Of a stretch of DNA of 61,540 bases, positions 49,508 to 59,074 are shown piece after piece; positions within the stretch are counted from its first letter, which is position 1; each line of letters opens with the position of its first letter. Made by a program: the position numbers and the translations under genes. Below the pieces are notes generated by a model that was not told the DNA's origin, did no database searches, and was given only the letters and a program-made list of their open reading frames with translations. Source of the DNA: Lentimicrobiaceae bacterium. Its GTDB lineage: Bacteria > Bacteroidota > Bacteroidia > Bacteroidales > JAGONC01. The stretch covers positions 1 through 61,540 of the forward strand of contig JAGONC010000019.1 in NCBI GenBank assembly GCA_017993235.1. Reading direction: 5' to 3'.

Positions 49508-50812
49508 ATGAGCTCATTTATCATTGAAGGTGGACGGCCGCTGCAGGGAGTGATACGTCCTCAGGGTGCCAAGAACGAAGCGTTACAGGTAATTTGTGCA
49601 TGCCTTCTGACCAAAGAAAAGGTAACCATCGAAAACATACCCGACATCCGGGATGTCAATCATTTGATCGAATTGCTGGCAGGATTGGGGGTGAAGGTAC
49701 AGCGAACCTCACCTGAATCAGTGACATTCCAGGCCGACGATATCAACCTGGATTACCTGCGTTCAGCGGAGTTTAAGAACAAATCAAAGAGCCTCAGGGG
49801 TTCCATTATGATCCTGGGTCCGCTGCTGGGAAGATTCAATATAGGTTATCTGCACCAGCCCGGTGGTGACAAGATCGGACGACGTCGTCTGGACACCCAT
49901 TTTGTCGGTTTATCCGCCCTGGGTGCACAATTTACTTTCCTTGCCGATGAAGAACTTTACAAGGTCTGGGCTGATGGGCTCAAGGGGACCTATATGCTTC
50001 TGGATGAGGCTTCGGTGACCGGTACAGCCAATATCATCATGGCGGCTGTACTTGCACAGGGTAAAACCACGATCTTCAATGCGGCCTGCGAACCTTATGT
50101 ATCACAGCTCTGCCTGATGCTGAACGCCATGGGTGCAAAGATTTCCGGAGTCGGATCCAATCTTCTGCACATTCAGGGTGTGGATGTTCTCATGGGATGC
50201 TCTCACCGATTGCTGCCCGATATGATCGAAATCGGCAGCTTCATCGGTCTGGCTGCCATGACCCAGTCAAAACTGACGATCCAGGGCGTGGATCTGCTGC
50301 ACCTGGGACTGATCCCGGAAGTTTTCCGCCGGCTGGGTATCCAGGTGAAACAGACCGGACCCGACCTTGTTATTCCCGAACATGACCATTATGAGGTGGA
50401 AACGTTCATGGATGGATCCATCATGACCATTGCCGACGCCCCCTGGCCAGGATTCACACCCGACCTCATCAGCATCGCACTGGTGGTCGCCATCCAGGCA
50501 AAAGGAAGTGTGCTCATCCATCAGAAAATGTTCGAAAGCAGACTTTTCTTCGTGGATAAACTGATCGATATGGGAGCCCGCATCATTCTATGCGATCCTC
50601 ACAGAGCTACCGTCATAGGCCTTGATCATGAATACCCGCTTAAAGGCATTGACATGACCTCTCCCGACATACGTGCAGGAGTCGCCTTGCTGATCGCCGC
50701 ACTCTCAGCCCAGGGTACCAGTGTTATCCATAATATCGAACAAATCGACAGGGGATACCAGCATATTGACGATCGGCTGAATCGTATCGGGGCCTCGGTT
50801 CAGAGATTGTAG
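49508..50812 (+). CDS. murA: UDP-N-acetylglucosamine 1-carboxyvinyltransferase
   Basis: 434 residues; first committed step of peptidoglycan synthesis, adding enolpyruvate from PEP to UDP-GlcNAc. IRPQGAKNEALQVICA near the N-terminus (catalytic Lys-Asn), KSLRGSIMILGPLL, and DIRAGVALLIAAL near the C-terminus are typical. The active-site loop reads QPGGDKIGRRRLD, with Asp 121 where many MurA have the Cys that fosfomycin alkylates. Enzymes with Asp there are active and fosfomycin-insensitive, so intrinsic resistance is expected. Confidence 0.94.
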   Translation: MSSFIIEGGRPLQGVIRPQGAKNEALQVICACLLTKEKVTIENIPDIRDVNHLIELLAGLGVKVQRTSPESVTFQADDINLDYLRSAEFKNKSKSLRGSIMILGPLLGRFNIGYLHQPGGDKIGRRRLDTHFVGLSALGAQFTFLADEELYKVWADGLKGTYMLLDEASVTGTANIIMAAVLAQGKTTIFNAACEPYVSQLCLMLNAMGAKISGVGSNLLHIQGVDVLMGCSHRLLPDMIEIGSFIGLAAMTQSKLTIQGVDLLHLGLIPEVFRRLGIQVKQTGPDLVIPEHDHYEVETFMDGSIMTIADAPWPGFTPDLISIALVVAIQAKGSVLIHQKMFESRLFFVDKLIDMGARIILCDPHRATVIGLDHEYPLKGIDMTSPDIRAGVALLIAALSAQGTSVIHNIEQIDRGYQHIDDRLNRIGASVQRL

Positions 50813-50930
50813 CCCTCCCCTGCCAATTTGTCGCTAATTCCACAGTGGCAAATAAATTGATACGTTGAGCCATCTGTCTTTTTCGATTATTTTAACCGAA
50901 TAAACATATATATAAAACCTGAATTCGATC

Positions 50931-51533
50931 ATGAGTGAACAAGAGAAAATCAAGGACGAACAACGTGCACCGGAGGATATCGCCGATCTGAACAAAACGA
51001 AAAAAGAAACTCAGGATACCCGTGAATCAGGCCATTCGGCTGAACATAAAACGAGTAAAACCCATAAGAAAAATGTCCCCGTGGAAGCTTTGGAAACCCT
51101 CCAGAGCAAGCTGAATGAAATCAGCGATAAATACCTCCGGCTCTACTCAGAGTTTGATAACTACCGCAAGAGAACCCTTCGGGAAAAAGCCGAACTGACA
51201 AAAACAGCCACTTCAGAAATCATCATCGATCTGTTGCCCGTTATGGATGACTTCGAGCGAGCCATCAGTAATTCGGAAACCACCGACCATATCGACGCAA
51301 TCAGGGAGGGGGAAAAGCTCATTTTTGCAAAGCTGAAAAGAATACTGGAACAGAAGGGGCTGGAGGAGACAAAAACCATCGGTGAATCGTTCAATACCGA
51401 TCTGCACGATGCGATTTCCAGTGTAGCCGCTGCATCGGAAGAGATGAAAGGTAAAATCATCGACGAAATCCAGAAAGGATATCTGCTGAACGGAAAAGTG
51501 ATCCGCTATGCAAAGGTGGTGGTGGGACAGTAG
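50931..51533 (+). CDS. grpE: Nucleotide exchange factor GrpE
   Basis: 200 residues: a charged, disordered N-terminus (1-50), a long coiled coil (about 55-110; YLRLYSEFDNYRKRTLREKA) and a C-terminal beta domain (GKVIRYAKVVVGQ). It releases ADP from DnaK. It is paired with dnaJ 43 bases downstream; dnaK is not in this window. An octanucleotide repeat fills the gap. Confidence 0.95.
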   Translation: MSEQEKIKDEQRAPEDIADLNKTKKETQDTRESGHSAEHKTSKTHKKNVPVEALETLQSKLNEISDKYLRLYSEFDNYRKRTLREKAELTKTATSEIIIDLLPVMDDFERAISNSETTDHIDAIREGEKLIFAKLKRILEQKGLEETKTIGESFNTDLHDAISSVAAASEEMKGKIIDEIQKGYLLNGKVIRYAKVVVGQ

Positions 51534-51534
51534 G

Positions 51535-51566
51535 AATTTGACAATTTGACAATTTGACAATTTAGC
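51535..51566 (+). repeat. Octanucleotide array between grpE and dnaJ
   Basis: Three copies of aatttgac and one aatttagc in register, right after the grpE stop. This is the one array here with an eight-base rather than seven-base unit. Confidence 0.75.
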
Positions 51567-51576
51567 AAGATAGCTG

Positions 51577-52743
51577 ATGTCCAAACGCGATTATTACGAA
51601 ATCCTCGGAGTGCCTAAGAATGCTGACGAGACCGAGATCAAGAAAGCTTACCGTAAAATGGCGCTCAAATATCATCCCGACAAGAATCCGGGTGATAAGG
51701 ATGCGGAGGAGCACTTTAAAGAGGCCGCTGAGGCTTATGAAGTGCTCAGCAATCCTGAAAAGCGGCGTAGGTACGATCAGTTTGGGCACGAAGGCGTGCG
51801 GGGTTCAGCGGGAGGTGGTGCCGATGGTTTTGGCATGAGCATGGAAGATATCTTCAGCCAGTTCGGAGATATTTTCGGCGATGCATTCAGCAGCTTCGGG
51901 GGATTCGGATTTGGTACCGGAACACGGGAAAGACAAAAACGAACCACCCGGGGAACCAACCTGCGCGTGAAGGTCAACCTCACCCTGGAGGAAGTTGCCC
52001 ACGGAGTGGAAAAAAAGATCAAGGTCACCAAGTACATCAGCTGCGATCACTGCCATGGATCAGGTGCGGAGGGAGGCAGTTCGTACCAGACCTGCTCCAC
52101 CTGCAAGGGCTCGGGGCACGTCACACGGGTGACCAGCACCTTCCTGGGCCAGATGCAAACCACTTCCACATGCCCCAACTGCGGCGGAGAAGGAAAAATC
52201 ATCACCAACCGGTGTATGAAATGCGCCGGACACGGAATTGTGAATGGCGAAGAGATCATCACCATAAAAATACCCGCCGGCGTTTCAGAAGGAATGCAAC
52301 TATCCCTCAACGGTAAAGGGAATGCAGCCGCACGTAACGGCATCCCCGGCGACCTGATCGTGCTGATCGAAGAAGAAAAACATCCCTACCTGACCCGGGA
52401 GGATCACAACCTGATCTATGAACACTATATCAGCCTTCCGGAAGCAGCCCTGGGAACCTCTATCGATGTGCCCACCATCGACGGGAAGGCCCGGATCAAA
52501 ATACCACCCGGAACCCAACCCGGAAAAATTTTCCGCCTGAAAGACAAAGGTATACCGGTACTGAATGGCTATGGACAGCGGGGTGACGAACTGGTAAATG
52601 TACAGGTCTGGGTCCCAAAAGCCCTGACCCGGGAAGAGAAAGAAATGATGGAAAAGCTGATGCACTCCGAAAACTTTAAGCCCAGCCCCACGGGAAAAGA
52701 CAAGAATTTCTTCGACAGGTGGAAAGATATGTTCAACTCATGA
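51577..52743 (+). CDS. dnaJ: Chaperone protein DnaJ
   Basis: 388 residues, full type I DnaJ: J domain 1-70 with HPD at 33-35, Gly/Phe-rich region about 72-115, and a zinc domain (about 156-219) with all four CxxCxGxG-type motifs ([32 protein letters not shown]). The C-terminal substrate-binding domains follow. It stimulates DnaK ATPase and delivers substrates. The ABC transporter ATPase starts 7 bases downstream. Confidence 0.96.
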   Translation: MSKRDYYEILGVPKNADETEIKKAYRKMALKYHPDKNPGDKDAEEHFKEAAEAYEVLSNPEKRRRYDQFGHEGVRGSAGGGADGFGMSMEDIFSQFGDIFGDAFSSFGGFGFGTGTRERQKRTTRGTNLRVKVNLTLEEVAHGVEKKIKVTKYISCDHCHGSGAEGGSSYQTCSTCKGSGHVTRVTSTFLGQMQTTSTCPNCGGEGKIITNRCMKCAGHGIVNGEEIITIKIPAGVSEGMQLSLNGKGNAAARNGIPGDLIVLIEEEKHPYLTREDHNLIYEHYISLPEAALGTSIDVPTIDGKARIKIPPGTQPGKIFRLKDKGIPVLNGYGQRGDELVNVQVWVPKALTREEKEMMEKLMHSENFKPSPTGKDKNFFDRWKDMFNS

Positions 52744-52750
52744 GATCCTG

Positions 52751-53686
52751 ATGCAAGCCGATATCCTTACAGCCTTAGATGTTACCAAGCGATACGCGAA
52801 CCATACTGCACTGAAATCCGTTTCGCTGGCCGTGCCCCAACAGAGCATTTATGGCCTGCTGGGTCCCAACGGCGCGGGTAAGACTACCCTCATCCGAATT
52901 GTGAACCAGATCCTGGCAATGGATGAAGGAACCATCACCTGGAAAAATGAACGATTATCACCTGACCACATCTACCGGATTGGCTACCTGCCCGAAGAAA
53001 GAGGTCTCTATAAAAAAATGAAAGTGGGCGAACAGGCACTCTACCTGTCACAACTGAAAGGATTAAATCGTACCGAAGCAGACCGCCGTCTCCGATGGTG
53101 GTTCAAAAGGTTCGATATCATGTCATGGTGGAACCGGAAAGTGGAGGAGCTTTCCAAAGGGATGCAGCAAAAAGTGCAATTCGTGGTAACCGTAATCCAT
53201 GAACCGGAATTGCTGATCTTTGATGAGCCCTTCAGCGGTTTTGATCCGATCAACGTCAATATCCTGAAGGAGGAGATCCTTCGCCTGCGCAACGAGGGTG
53301 CAACGATCATCTTTTCCACCCACAACATGGCCTCTGTTGAAGAACTCTGCGACCATATTGCCCTGCTGAACCGATCTGAAAAGATCCTCGAGGGAAAGGT
53401 TGTGGATATCAAAAACACCTATAAGACAAATGCCTACATCGTTTACTTCGAGGGATCGGCTGGATCTCTCCGACCAATCCTCCACCCAGCCTTTGAAATC
53501 CTGGAAGAAGACCTGCAGAGTGAACTGAAATCCGCCAGGATTCGCTTACCGAAAGAGGCAAATCCAAACGATTTGATTGCAAGCCTGCTGCCGCATGTCA
53601 CCCTTCACGGTCTGTCGGAACTGTTACCGACCATGAATGAGATCTTTATTTCCAAGGTAAACGAATACAGCAAGCCCTCACCATGA
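52751..53686 (+). CDS. ABC transporter ATP-binding protein
   Basis: 311 residues: Walker A GPNGAGKT at 38-45, signature LSKGMQQ at 134-140, Walker B LLIFDEP at 154-160, then a DUF4162-like C-terminal domain (about 215-305) usual in drug/Na+ exporter ATPases. It overlaps the permease gene by four bases (ATGA), so the two are translationally coupled. The substrate is unknown; NatA-like sodium export or drug export are both possible. Confidence 0.92.
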   Translation: MQADILTALDVTKRYANHTALKSVSLAVPQQSIYGLLGPNGAGKTTLIRIVNQILAMDEGTITWKNERLSPDHIYRIGYLPEERGLYKKMKVGEQALYLSQLKGLNRTEADRRLRWWFKRFDIMSWWNRKVEELSKGMQQKVQFVVTVIHEPELLIFDEPFSGFDPINVNILKEEILRLRNEGATIIFSTHNMASVEELCDHIALLNRSEKILEGKVVDIKNTYKTNAYIVYFEGSAGSLRPILHPAFEILEEDLQSELKSARIRLPKEANPNDLIASLLPHVTLHGLSELLPTMNEIFISKVNEYSKPSP

Positions 53687-55017
53687 ATAAAATCAAGCTG
53701 ATCATCCGCAGAGAGTATCTTTCGCGCGTGAAGAAACGCTCATTTGTGATCATGACACTTCTTGGCCCTGTCCTGATGGCAGCCATGTTCATCATTCCTG
53801 TCTACATTGCCACACAGGAAGGTGATGTAAAAAAAATAGCCATCCTCGATGAAACCGGGATCTTCCATCAAAAATTCGCAGATACCAAAATCCTCCTTTT
53901 CAAACAGGTAAGCACTGACATCGAAACACTGAAAACGCATCTTGCCGACAGTGGGTATTATGCCGTCGTCCACATACCCAAAACAGAAGTGATGATCCCC
54001 TCATCGGCCATCATTTATTCCAACAAACAGGCCAGTGTGACCGTAACCAGCCACATCAGGAATGTGATGCAGAAAGAGGTGGAACGGCTGAAACTGGAAG
54101 CGTCAGGAGTTGATGAGGCGGTCATTGAAAGTGCCAAAACCAAAATACAGCTGGCCACATTCAAAATCGACAATGAGGGCAATGAAGAAAAAAGCTTTAC
54201 AGAGGTCAGCATGGTGATTGGTTATATAGGAGGTTTCCTGATCTACATGTTCATCTTCATGTATGGTTCCCAGGTGATGCGCGGTGTGATCGAAGAAAAA
54301 AGCAACCGGATCGTGGAAGTAATCCTATCCAGCATCAAACCTTTTCAGCTGATGATGGGTAAGATCATTGGCATCGCAATGGTCGGGCTTACCCAGTTCA
54401 TTTTATGGGTTTTACTGACTGCTGCGCTGGTAACGACCTTCACTGCCATGACCGGCACATCCATGTCAGAGGCAGGATCTGCTCAAATGCTCGTGACCGA
54501 GGACAGCCGGCTGGCACCCTCTGAAGCCATTCCGGACGAAGATGAACTGGACAGCGACGAATTACAGTTTATCCTGGAAGCCGTCAACACACTGAATTAC
54601 GGTACCATCCTGGGTTTTTTCCTGTTCTTTTTCGTTGGCGGCTATCTCCTGTATGCCGCCCTTTTCGCCGCTATCGGTTCCGCAGTGGACAACGAAGCAG
54701 ATACCCAGCAGTTTATGTTACCTATAACCGTCCCACTCATCCTGTCGATCATTCTGATCCCCTATATCATCAACAACCCGGAAGGACCGCTTGTATTCTG
54801 GGCTTCCATCATACCCTTCACCTCTCCTATCGCCATGATGGCCAGGATCCCCTTCGGTGTCCCCTTTATGGATCTGATCCTTTCGGTCATCCTTCTCATT
54901 CTGGGCTTTGTGGGGACTACCTGGTTGGCAGGCAGGATCTATCGGACTGGAATTTTAATGTATGGAAAAAAAGTGAATTACAGGGACCTTGGGAAATGGA
55001 TAACGTACCGGCAGTAA
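53683..55017 (+). CDS. ABC-2 type permease (NatB-like)
   Basis: 444 residues: an N-terminal membrane helix (about 20-42), a long extracytoplasmic domain (about 45-175), then five or six membrane helices. It contains MRGVIEEKSNRIVEVILSSI, FQLMMGKIIGIAMVGL and ALFAAIGSAVDNEADTQQ, typical of NatB/ABC-2 exporters. It partners the ATPase encoded just upstream. Substrate not determinable from sequence. Confidence 0.9.
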   Translation: MNKIKLIIRREYLSRVKKRSFVIMTLLGPVLMAAMFIIPVYIATQEGDVKKIAILDETGIFHQKFADTKILLFKQVSTDIETLKTHLADSGYYAVVHIPKTEVMIPSSAIIYSNKQASVTVTSHIRNVMQKEVERLKLEASGVDEAVIESAKTKIQLATFKIDNEGNEEKSFTEVSMVIGYIGGFLIYMFIFMYGSQVMRGVIEEKSNRIVEVILSSIKPFQLMMGKIIGIAMVGLTQFILWVLLTAALVTTFTAMTGTSMSEAGSAQMLVTEDSRLAPSEAIPDEDELDSDELQFILEAVNTLNYGTILGFFLFFFVGGYLLYAALFAAIGSAVDNEADTQQFMLPITVPLILSIILIPYIINNPEGPLVFWASIIPFTSPIAMMARIPFGVPFMDLILSVILLILGFVGTTWLAGRIYRTGILMYGKKVNYRDLGKWITYRQ

Positions 55018-55047
55018 GTAATACGCACAATTTTTATTTGTAATAAA

Positions 55048-57105
55048 ATGATTAACAAACAGTTACTTAATCCTAACCGTATTGTGGTCATTGGTGGTTC
55101 CAATGATATCTCCAAACCTGGTGGTAAAGTATTGAAGAATATACGGGAGGGCAGCTTCCGGGGAGAACTGTATGTTGTTAATCCAAAGGAAAAGATCATT
55201 CAGGGTATCCCCTGTTATCAGGATCTTGCATCATTACCGGATTCGGATCTTGCCATCATCGCCATTGCAGCACGCTTTGTACCGGAAACGGTTGAATACC
55301 TGGGACAACATAAGAATACCAGGGCTTTCATCGTGATCTCCGCCGGTTTCAGTGAGGAGAGCCAGGAGGGCAAACAACTGGAAAAGAAGCTGGTAGAAGC
55401 AGTCAATGCCGTGGGGGCTGTGCTGATTGGTCCCAATTGTACGGGGATATTGACTCCTGATCACCAGAGCATTTTCACCCTTCCCATCCCGAAGCTATCC
55501 CCCGGTGGCTGTACACTGGTGTCCGGATCGGGGGCGACGGCATGTTTCATCATGGAGCTGGGTATTCCCAAGGGTCTGACCTTCTCCGGTGTCTATTCCG
55601 TCGGAAACAGTGCCCAGACAGGAGTGGAAGAAGTAGTAGAGTACCTGGATCTCAGCTTTGATCCCGCCAGAAGTTCTCGGGTGATCCTGCTGTATATTGA
55701 ACATATCCGCAATCCCCGGTTACTGATGAAACATGCGATCTCCCTCGTGCGAAAGGGATGTAAGATCGCGGCCATCAAGGCAGGGGCCTCCGAGGCAGGA
55801 AACCGTGCAGCTTCTTCCCATACGGGTGCACTGGCCAGTTCAGACATGGCAGTGGGAGCCCTCTTCGAAAAAGCAGGTATCGTCAGGTGCTACGGGAGGG
55901 AGGAACTGATCACAGCCGCCTGTATCTTCATGCACAAGGAATTGAGAGGAAAAAACATTGCCATCATATCCCATGCGGGCGGACCCGCGGTCATGCTCAC
56001 CGATGAACTGGAAAAGAACGGAATGCAGGTGCCGCATTTACAGGGCCCCATCATGGAGAAACTCAAGCAAAATCTTTACCCGGGATCCTCTGTAGCGAAC
56101 CCGGTCGATTTTTTAGCCACCGGCACAGCGGATCATCTCGGTATGATCATCGATACGATTGATCGTGACATAGAAACCATCGACGGAATGGTGGTCATTT
56201 TTGGCACCCCCGGATTGCAACGGATCTTCGATGTCTATGACCTGCTCGACCGTAAAATGTCCGGAGCTGCCAAACCGATCTACGCCGTCCTGCCTTCCAT
56301 CACAACCGCAGCAGAAGAGATCGAAGCATTTCTGGCCAACGGCAGGGTGTGTTTTCCTGATGAAGTCCTGCTCGGGAAAATGCTGTCGCGGATCTATGTA
56401 AAGCAAATGGATGAACCTGAAAAAGACAGATATCCTGAAGTGGATGTCACGGCAATCCGGAACATCATCCGTGAGGCTTCGCCAGGATACCTGGCTGAGG
56501 CCAGCCTGCTGAAACTTCTCGACGCTGCAGGAATACCCAGGATTGACGAAAGGATCGTGACGGATGAAAAAGAGGTCACCGATGCGTGCCATCATATTGG
56601 ATTTCCTGTTGCCATGAAAGTTGGAGGGCTTTTGCATAAATCCGACCTGGGGGGCGTAAAGCTGAACATTACCGGTTATGCTCTCGCCCTGCAGGCTTTC
56701 AGGGAGCTGATGTCCATCGGAGGAGCCCATAGTGTGCTGATCCAGCCCATGGCCAAAGGCATGGAGCTCTTTGTAGGAGCAAAAGAGGAACCTGGTTTCG
56801 GACACCTGGTACTCTGCGGATTCGGGGGTATCTTTATTGAAGTCCTCAAGGATTTTCAGGCGGCCCTGGCCCCCCTGACCCATGAGCAGGCACTGCGAAT
56901 GATCCGTCAGCTGAAGGGTTATAAACTCCTGAAAGGTGTCCGCGGCAGGGCTGGCGCCGATGAGAACGTGTTCGCTGAAATCATTTCCCGTGTGGCAGCA
57001 CTGGTCACGATTGCCCCCGAAATCAAGGAAATGGATCTGAATCCCCTGATGGGCTTCAGGGAATCTGTCCTGACAGTCGACGCCAGGATCCGCATCGAAA
57101 AGTAA
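55048..57105 (+). CDS. ADP-forming acetate/acyl-CoA ligase (alpha and beta fused)
   Basis: 685 residues; it converts acyl-CoA + ADP + Pi to acid + CoA + ATP, a substrate-level phosphorylation route best known in peptide-fermenting archaea and some anaerobic bacteria. The CoA-binding and succinyl-CoA-ligase-like domains (1-450) carry VVIGGSNDISKPGGKVL at the N-terminus and SSHTG with the phosphorylated His at 258. The ATP-grasp domain is about 465-685 (GFPVAMKVGGLLHKSDLGGV; EMDLNPLMG). With the aminotransferase and oxidoreductase genes downstream it completes an amino acid oxidation pathway. Confidence 0.92.
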   Translation: MINKQLLNPNRIVVIGGSNDISKPGGKVLKNIREGSFRGELYVVNPKEKIIQGIPCYQDLASLPDSDLAIIAIAARFVPETVEYLGQHKNTRAFIVISAGFSEESQEGKQLEKKLVEAVNAVGAVLIGPNCTGILTPDHQSIFTLPIPKLSPGGCTLVSGSGATACFIMELGIPKGLTFSGVYSVGNSAQTGVEEVVEYLDLSFDPARSSRVILLYIEHIRNPRLLMKHAISLVRKGCKIAAIKAGASEAGNRAASSHTGALASSDMAVGALFEKAGIVRCYGREELITAACIFMHKELRGKNIAIISHAGGPAVMLTDELEKNGMQVPHLQGPIMEKLKQNLYPGSSVANPVDFLATGTADHLGMIIDTIDRDIETIDGMVVIFGTPGLQRIFDVYDLLDRKMSGAAKPIYAVLPSITTAAEEIEAFLANGRVCFPDEVLLGKMLSRIYVKQMDEPEKDRYPEVDVTAIRNIIREASPGYLAEASLLKLLDAAGIPRIDERIVTDEKEVTDACHHIGFPVAMKVGGLLHKSDLGGVKLNITGYALALQAFRELMSIGGAHSVLIQPMAKGMELFVGAKEEPGFGHLVLCGFGGIFIEVLKDFQAALAPLTHEQALRMIRQLKGYKLLKGVRGRAGADENVFAEIISRVAALVTIAPEIKEMDLNPLMGFRESVLTVDARIRIEK

Positions 57106-57133
57106 TTCGTTTCTTTCAGCCCTGTTCCCTTCC

Positions 57134-57163
57134 TTTCCGTCTGGAATTTTTTTCCTACTTTTG
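57134..57163 (+). promoter_or_regulatory. Candidate promoter for the aminotransferase gene
   Basis: TACTTTTG (57156-57163) matches TAnnTTTG, and TTTC (57134-57137), 18 bases upstream, is close to the TTTG -33 element. Confidence 0.5.
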
Positions 57164-57208
57164 AAGGACGATTTGAAATTATCAAAAAATACAATAAAAT
57201 ATTGACAA

Positions 57209-58525
57209 ATGAAAAACATACCTGTGAATTATGACATCGTCACGCAGAAAATCCAGGAAAGCAGGATTCCTGTTCTGAGCAAAGCCTCCATCCGGATGAT
57301 CAAAAAGCTGGTGGATGACATTGAAGCTGCTACGGGAGAAAGATACGTACGGATGGAAATGGGTGTTCCGGGATTATCTCCGTGCCGGATCGGGGTGGAA
57401 GCAGAGATTGAAGCATTGCGAAAGGGTGTTGCATCGATCTACCCTGATATTTACGGAATCCCTGAATTGAAAAAGGAAATCGCCCGCTTTGTCAAGCTTT
57501 TTCTGAACATTGACGTCAGCCTGAACGGATGCATCCCAACGGTAGGTTCCATGCAGGGAGGATTCGCGACATTTATGACCATCAACCGGCTTCACGCCGG
57601 GAAAGACACGACCCTTTTCATCGATCCGTGCTTTCCTGTCCACAAGCAGCAGCACATGGTGCAGGGCAATCCATACGAGGCCTTTGATGTCTATAATTTC
57701 CGGGGCGACAAACTCAAGACAAAGCTGGAATCCTATCTTCAAAAAGGGAATATTGCCAGTATCCTGTATTCAAATCCGAACAATCCCTCCTGGGTATGCT
57801 TTACGGAAAAGGAGCTGAAGATCATTGGCGACCTGGCCAATCAATATGATGCCATCGTGATCGAAGACCTGGCCTATTTTGCCATGGATTTCCGAAAGGA
57901 TTACTCCAGAGCGGGACAACCCCCCTATCAGCCTACCGTGGCACACTACACAGATAATTATATCATCCTCATTTCCAGTTCTAAAGTGTTCAGCTATGCC
58001 GGGCAGCGGATTGCCATGATGGTGATCTCTGATAAAGTGTATTCGATGCGGTCACCTGATCTGTTGAAATATTATGTATTCGACACTTATGGTCCCGCCA
58101 TGATCTTTGGCACACTCTATTCACTCAGCTCCGGTACGGCTCACTCGCCTCAGTATGCCCTTACCGCCATGCTGAAAGCCGTTAACGACGGCAAAATGAA
58201 CCTGATCGATGATGTTCGGGTATACGGTGAAAAAGCTCAGATCATGAAAAAACTTTTCACCGAAAACGGATTCAGGATCGTCTATGACATGGACGAAAAC
58301 GATCCGGTGGCCGATGGTTTTTACTTTACGGTCTGCTATCCGGGTATGAACGGTGATGAACTGATGCGTGAGTTGCTCTATCACGGCATAAGTGCCATCT
58401 CACTGGGCATCTGTGGCAGTGATCATGAAGAAGGTATCCGGGCCTGTGTCTCCCAGGTACAACCTTCTCAGTTCCCCGCCCTTGAAGCCCGGCTGAAGAC
58501 GTTCAGAGAGAATCATCCGCTGTGA
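57209..58525 (+). CDS. PLP-dependent aminotransferase, class I/II
   Basis: 438 residues of fold-type I. YSNPNNPS is at 187-194, IEDLAYFAMD near 218 (PLP ring Asp), and the Schiff-base Lys 259 sits in SSSKVFSYAGQR. It would convert an amino acid to its 2-oxoacid, feeding the neighbouring 2-oxoacid:ferredoxin oxidoreductase. The amino acid specificity (branched-chain, aromatic or Ala/Asp) cannot be read from sequence. Confidence 0.9.
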   Translation: MKNIPVNYDIVTQKIQESRIPVLSKASIRMIKKLVDDIEAATGERYVRMEMGVPGLSPCRIGVEAEIEALRKGVASIYPDIYGIPELKKEIARFVKLFLNIDVSLNGCIPTVGSMQGGFATFMTINRLHAGKDTTLFIDPCFPVHKQQHMVQGNPYEAFDVYNFRGDKLKTKLESYLQKGNIASILYSNPNNPSWVCFTEKELKIIGDLANQYDAIVIEDLAYFAMDFRKDYSRAGQPPYQPTVAHYTDNYIILISSSKVFSYAGQRIAMMVISDKVYSMRSPDLLKYYVFDTYGPAMIFGTLYSLSSGTAHSPQYALTAMLKAVNDGKMNLIDDVRVYGEKAQIMKKLFTENGFRIVYDMDENDPVADGFYFTVCYPGMNGDELMRELLYHGISAISLGICGSDHEEGIRACVSQVQPSQFPALEARLKTFRENHPL

Positions 58526-58532
58526 TCTGATT

Positions 58533-58588
58533 ATGAAGCATGAAATATGCAATATTTAATAGTTAATGCTACATACTTCATGCTTCAT
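58533..58588 (+). terminator. Heptanucleotide-patterned hairpin after the aminotransferase
   Basis: Seventeen-base arms (58533-58549 and 58572-58588) pair with one mismatch around a 22-base loop. The whole element also divides into eight seven-base units (atgaagc, atgaaat, atgcaat, atttaat, agttaat, gctacat, acttcat, gcttcat). AAAATATTT follows. It may terminate transcription and clearly belongs to the array family. Confidence 0.5.
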
Positions 58589-58607
58589 GAAAATATTTCT
58601 TCCTGGC

Positions 58608-58643
58608 TTTGACTTTCCGATTGAGGAAAATTCAGTAATTTTG
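58608..58643 (+). promoter_or_regulatory. Candidate promoter of the 2-oxoacid oxidoreductase operon
   Basis: TAATTTTG (58636-58643) matches TAnnTTTG. TTTC (58614-58617) is 18 bases upstream, and an exact TTTG (58608-58611) is 24 bases upstream. Transcripts would start just before the heptanucleotide array, which would lie in the 5' leader. Confidence 0.5.
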
Positions 58644-58655
58644 TAAGCGAAAAAA

Positions 58656-58788
58656 CAAGCTGCAAGCTACAAGCTACAAGCTACAAGCTACAAGCTGCAA
58701 GCTACAAGCTACAAGCTGCAAGCTACAAGCTACAAGCTGCAAGCTAAAAGCTAAAAGACCAAAACTTGAAACTTGAAGCTTAACAGGC
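58656..58788 (+). repeat. Long heptanucleotide array (CAAGCTR)
   Basis: Nineteen seven-base units in unbroken register. Thirteen are caagcta or caagctg, followed by aaagcta, aaagacc, aaaactt, gaaactt, gaagctt and aacaggc, as though decaying toward the 3' side. It occupies most of the leader between the promoter and the ferredoxin start. Confidence 0.9.
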
Positions 58789-58824
58789 ACAGTTAATCAA
58801 ATTACTCCTATAAATCCAAACGAC

Positions 58825-59067
58825 ATGGCAAAAGTTCGGGGTGCAATAGTCATTGATATCGAAAAATGTAAAGGGTGTGAAGTTTGTATTGAGGCTTGTC
58901 CGTCAGAAGTGATCGGGCTTGCCAGCCAGGTCAATAGCAAAGGATACCGGTACACCTACATGAAGAATCCGGAAGCATGTACAGGTTGCACAAATTGCGC
59001 GATCGTATGCCCGGATGGGGTGATCACGGTTTACAGAATGAAAGTAGAAACGGAAACGGTTAAATAA
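58825..59067 (+). CDS. 2-oxoacid:ferredoxin oxidoreductase, ferredoxin (delta) subunit
   Basis: 80 residues with two [4Fe-4S] motifs: CKGCEVCIEAC (Cys 15, 18, 21, 25) and CTGCTNCAIVC (Cys 52, 55, 58, 62). It carries electrons from the thiamine site to external ferredoxin. It starts the four-gene operon with the alpha, beta and gamma subunits (7-, 4- and 63-base gaps). Confidence 0.93.
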   Translation: MAKVRGAIVIDIEKCKGCEVCIEACPSEVIGLASQVNSKGYRYTYMKNPEACTGCTNCAIVCPDGVITVYRMKVETETVK

Positions 59068-59074
59068 TTGGAAT

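Noticed and set aside
56113..57219. 368-codon minus-strand ORF
   Set aside because: Antisense to the ADP-forming ligase; no motif.
58656..58788. Possible CRISPR array
   Set aside because: Units are seven bases with no spacers between them, and no cas genes are present.
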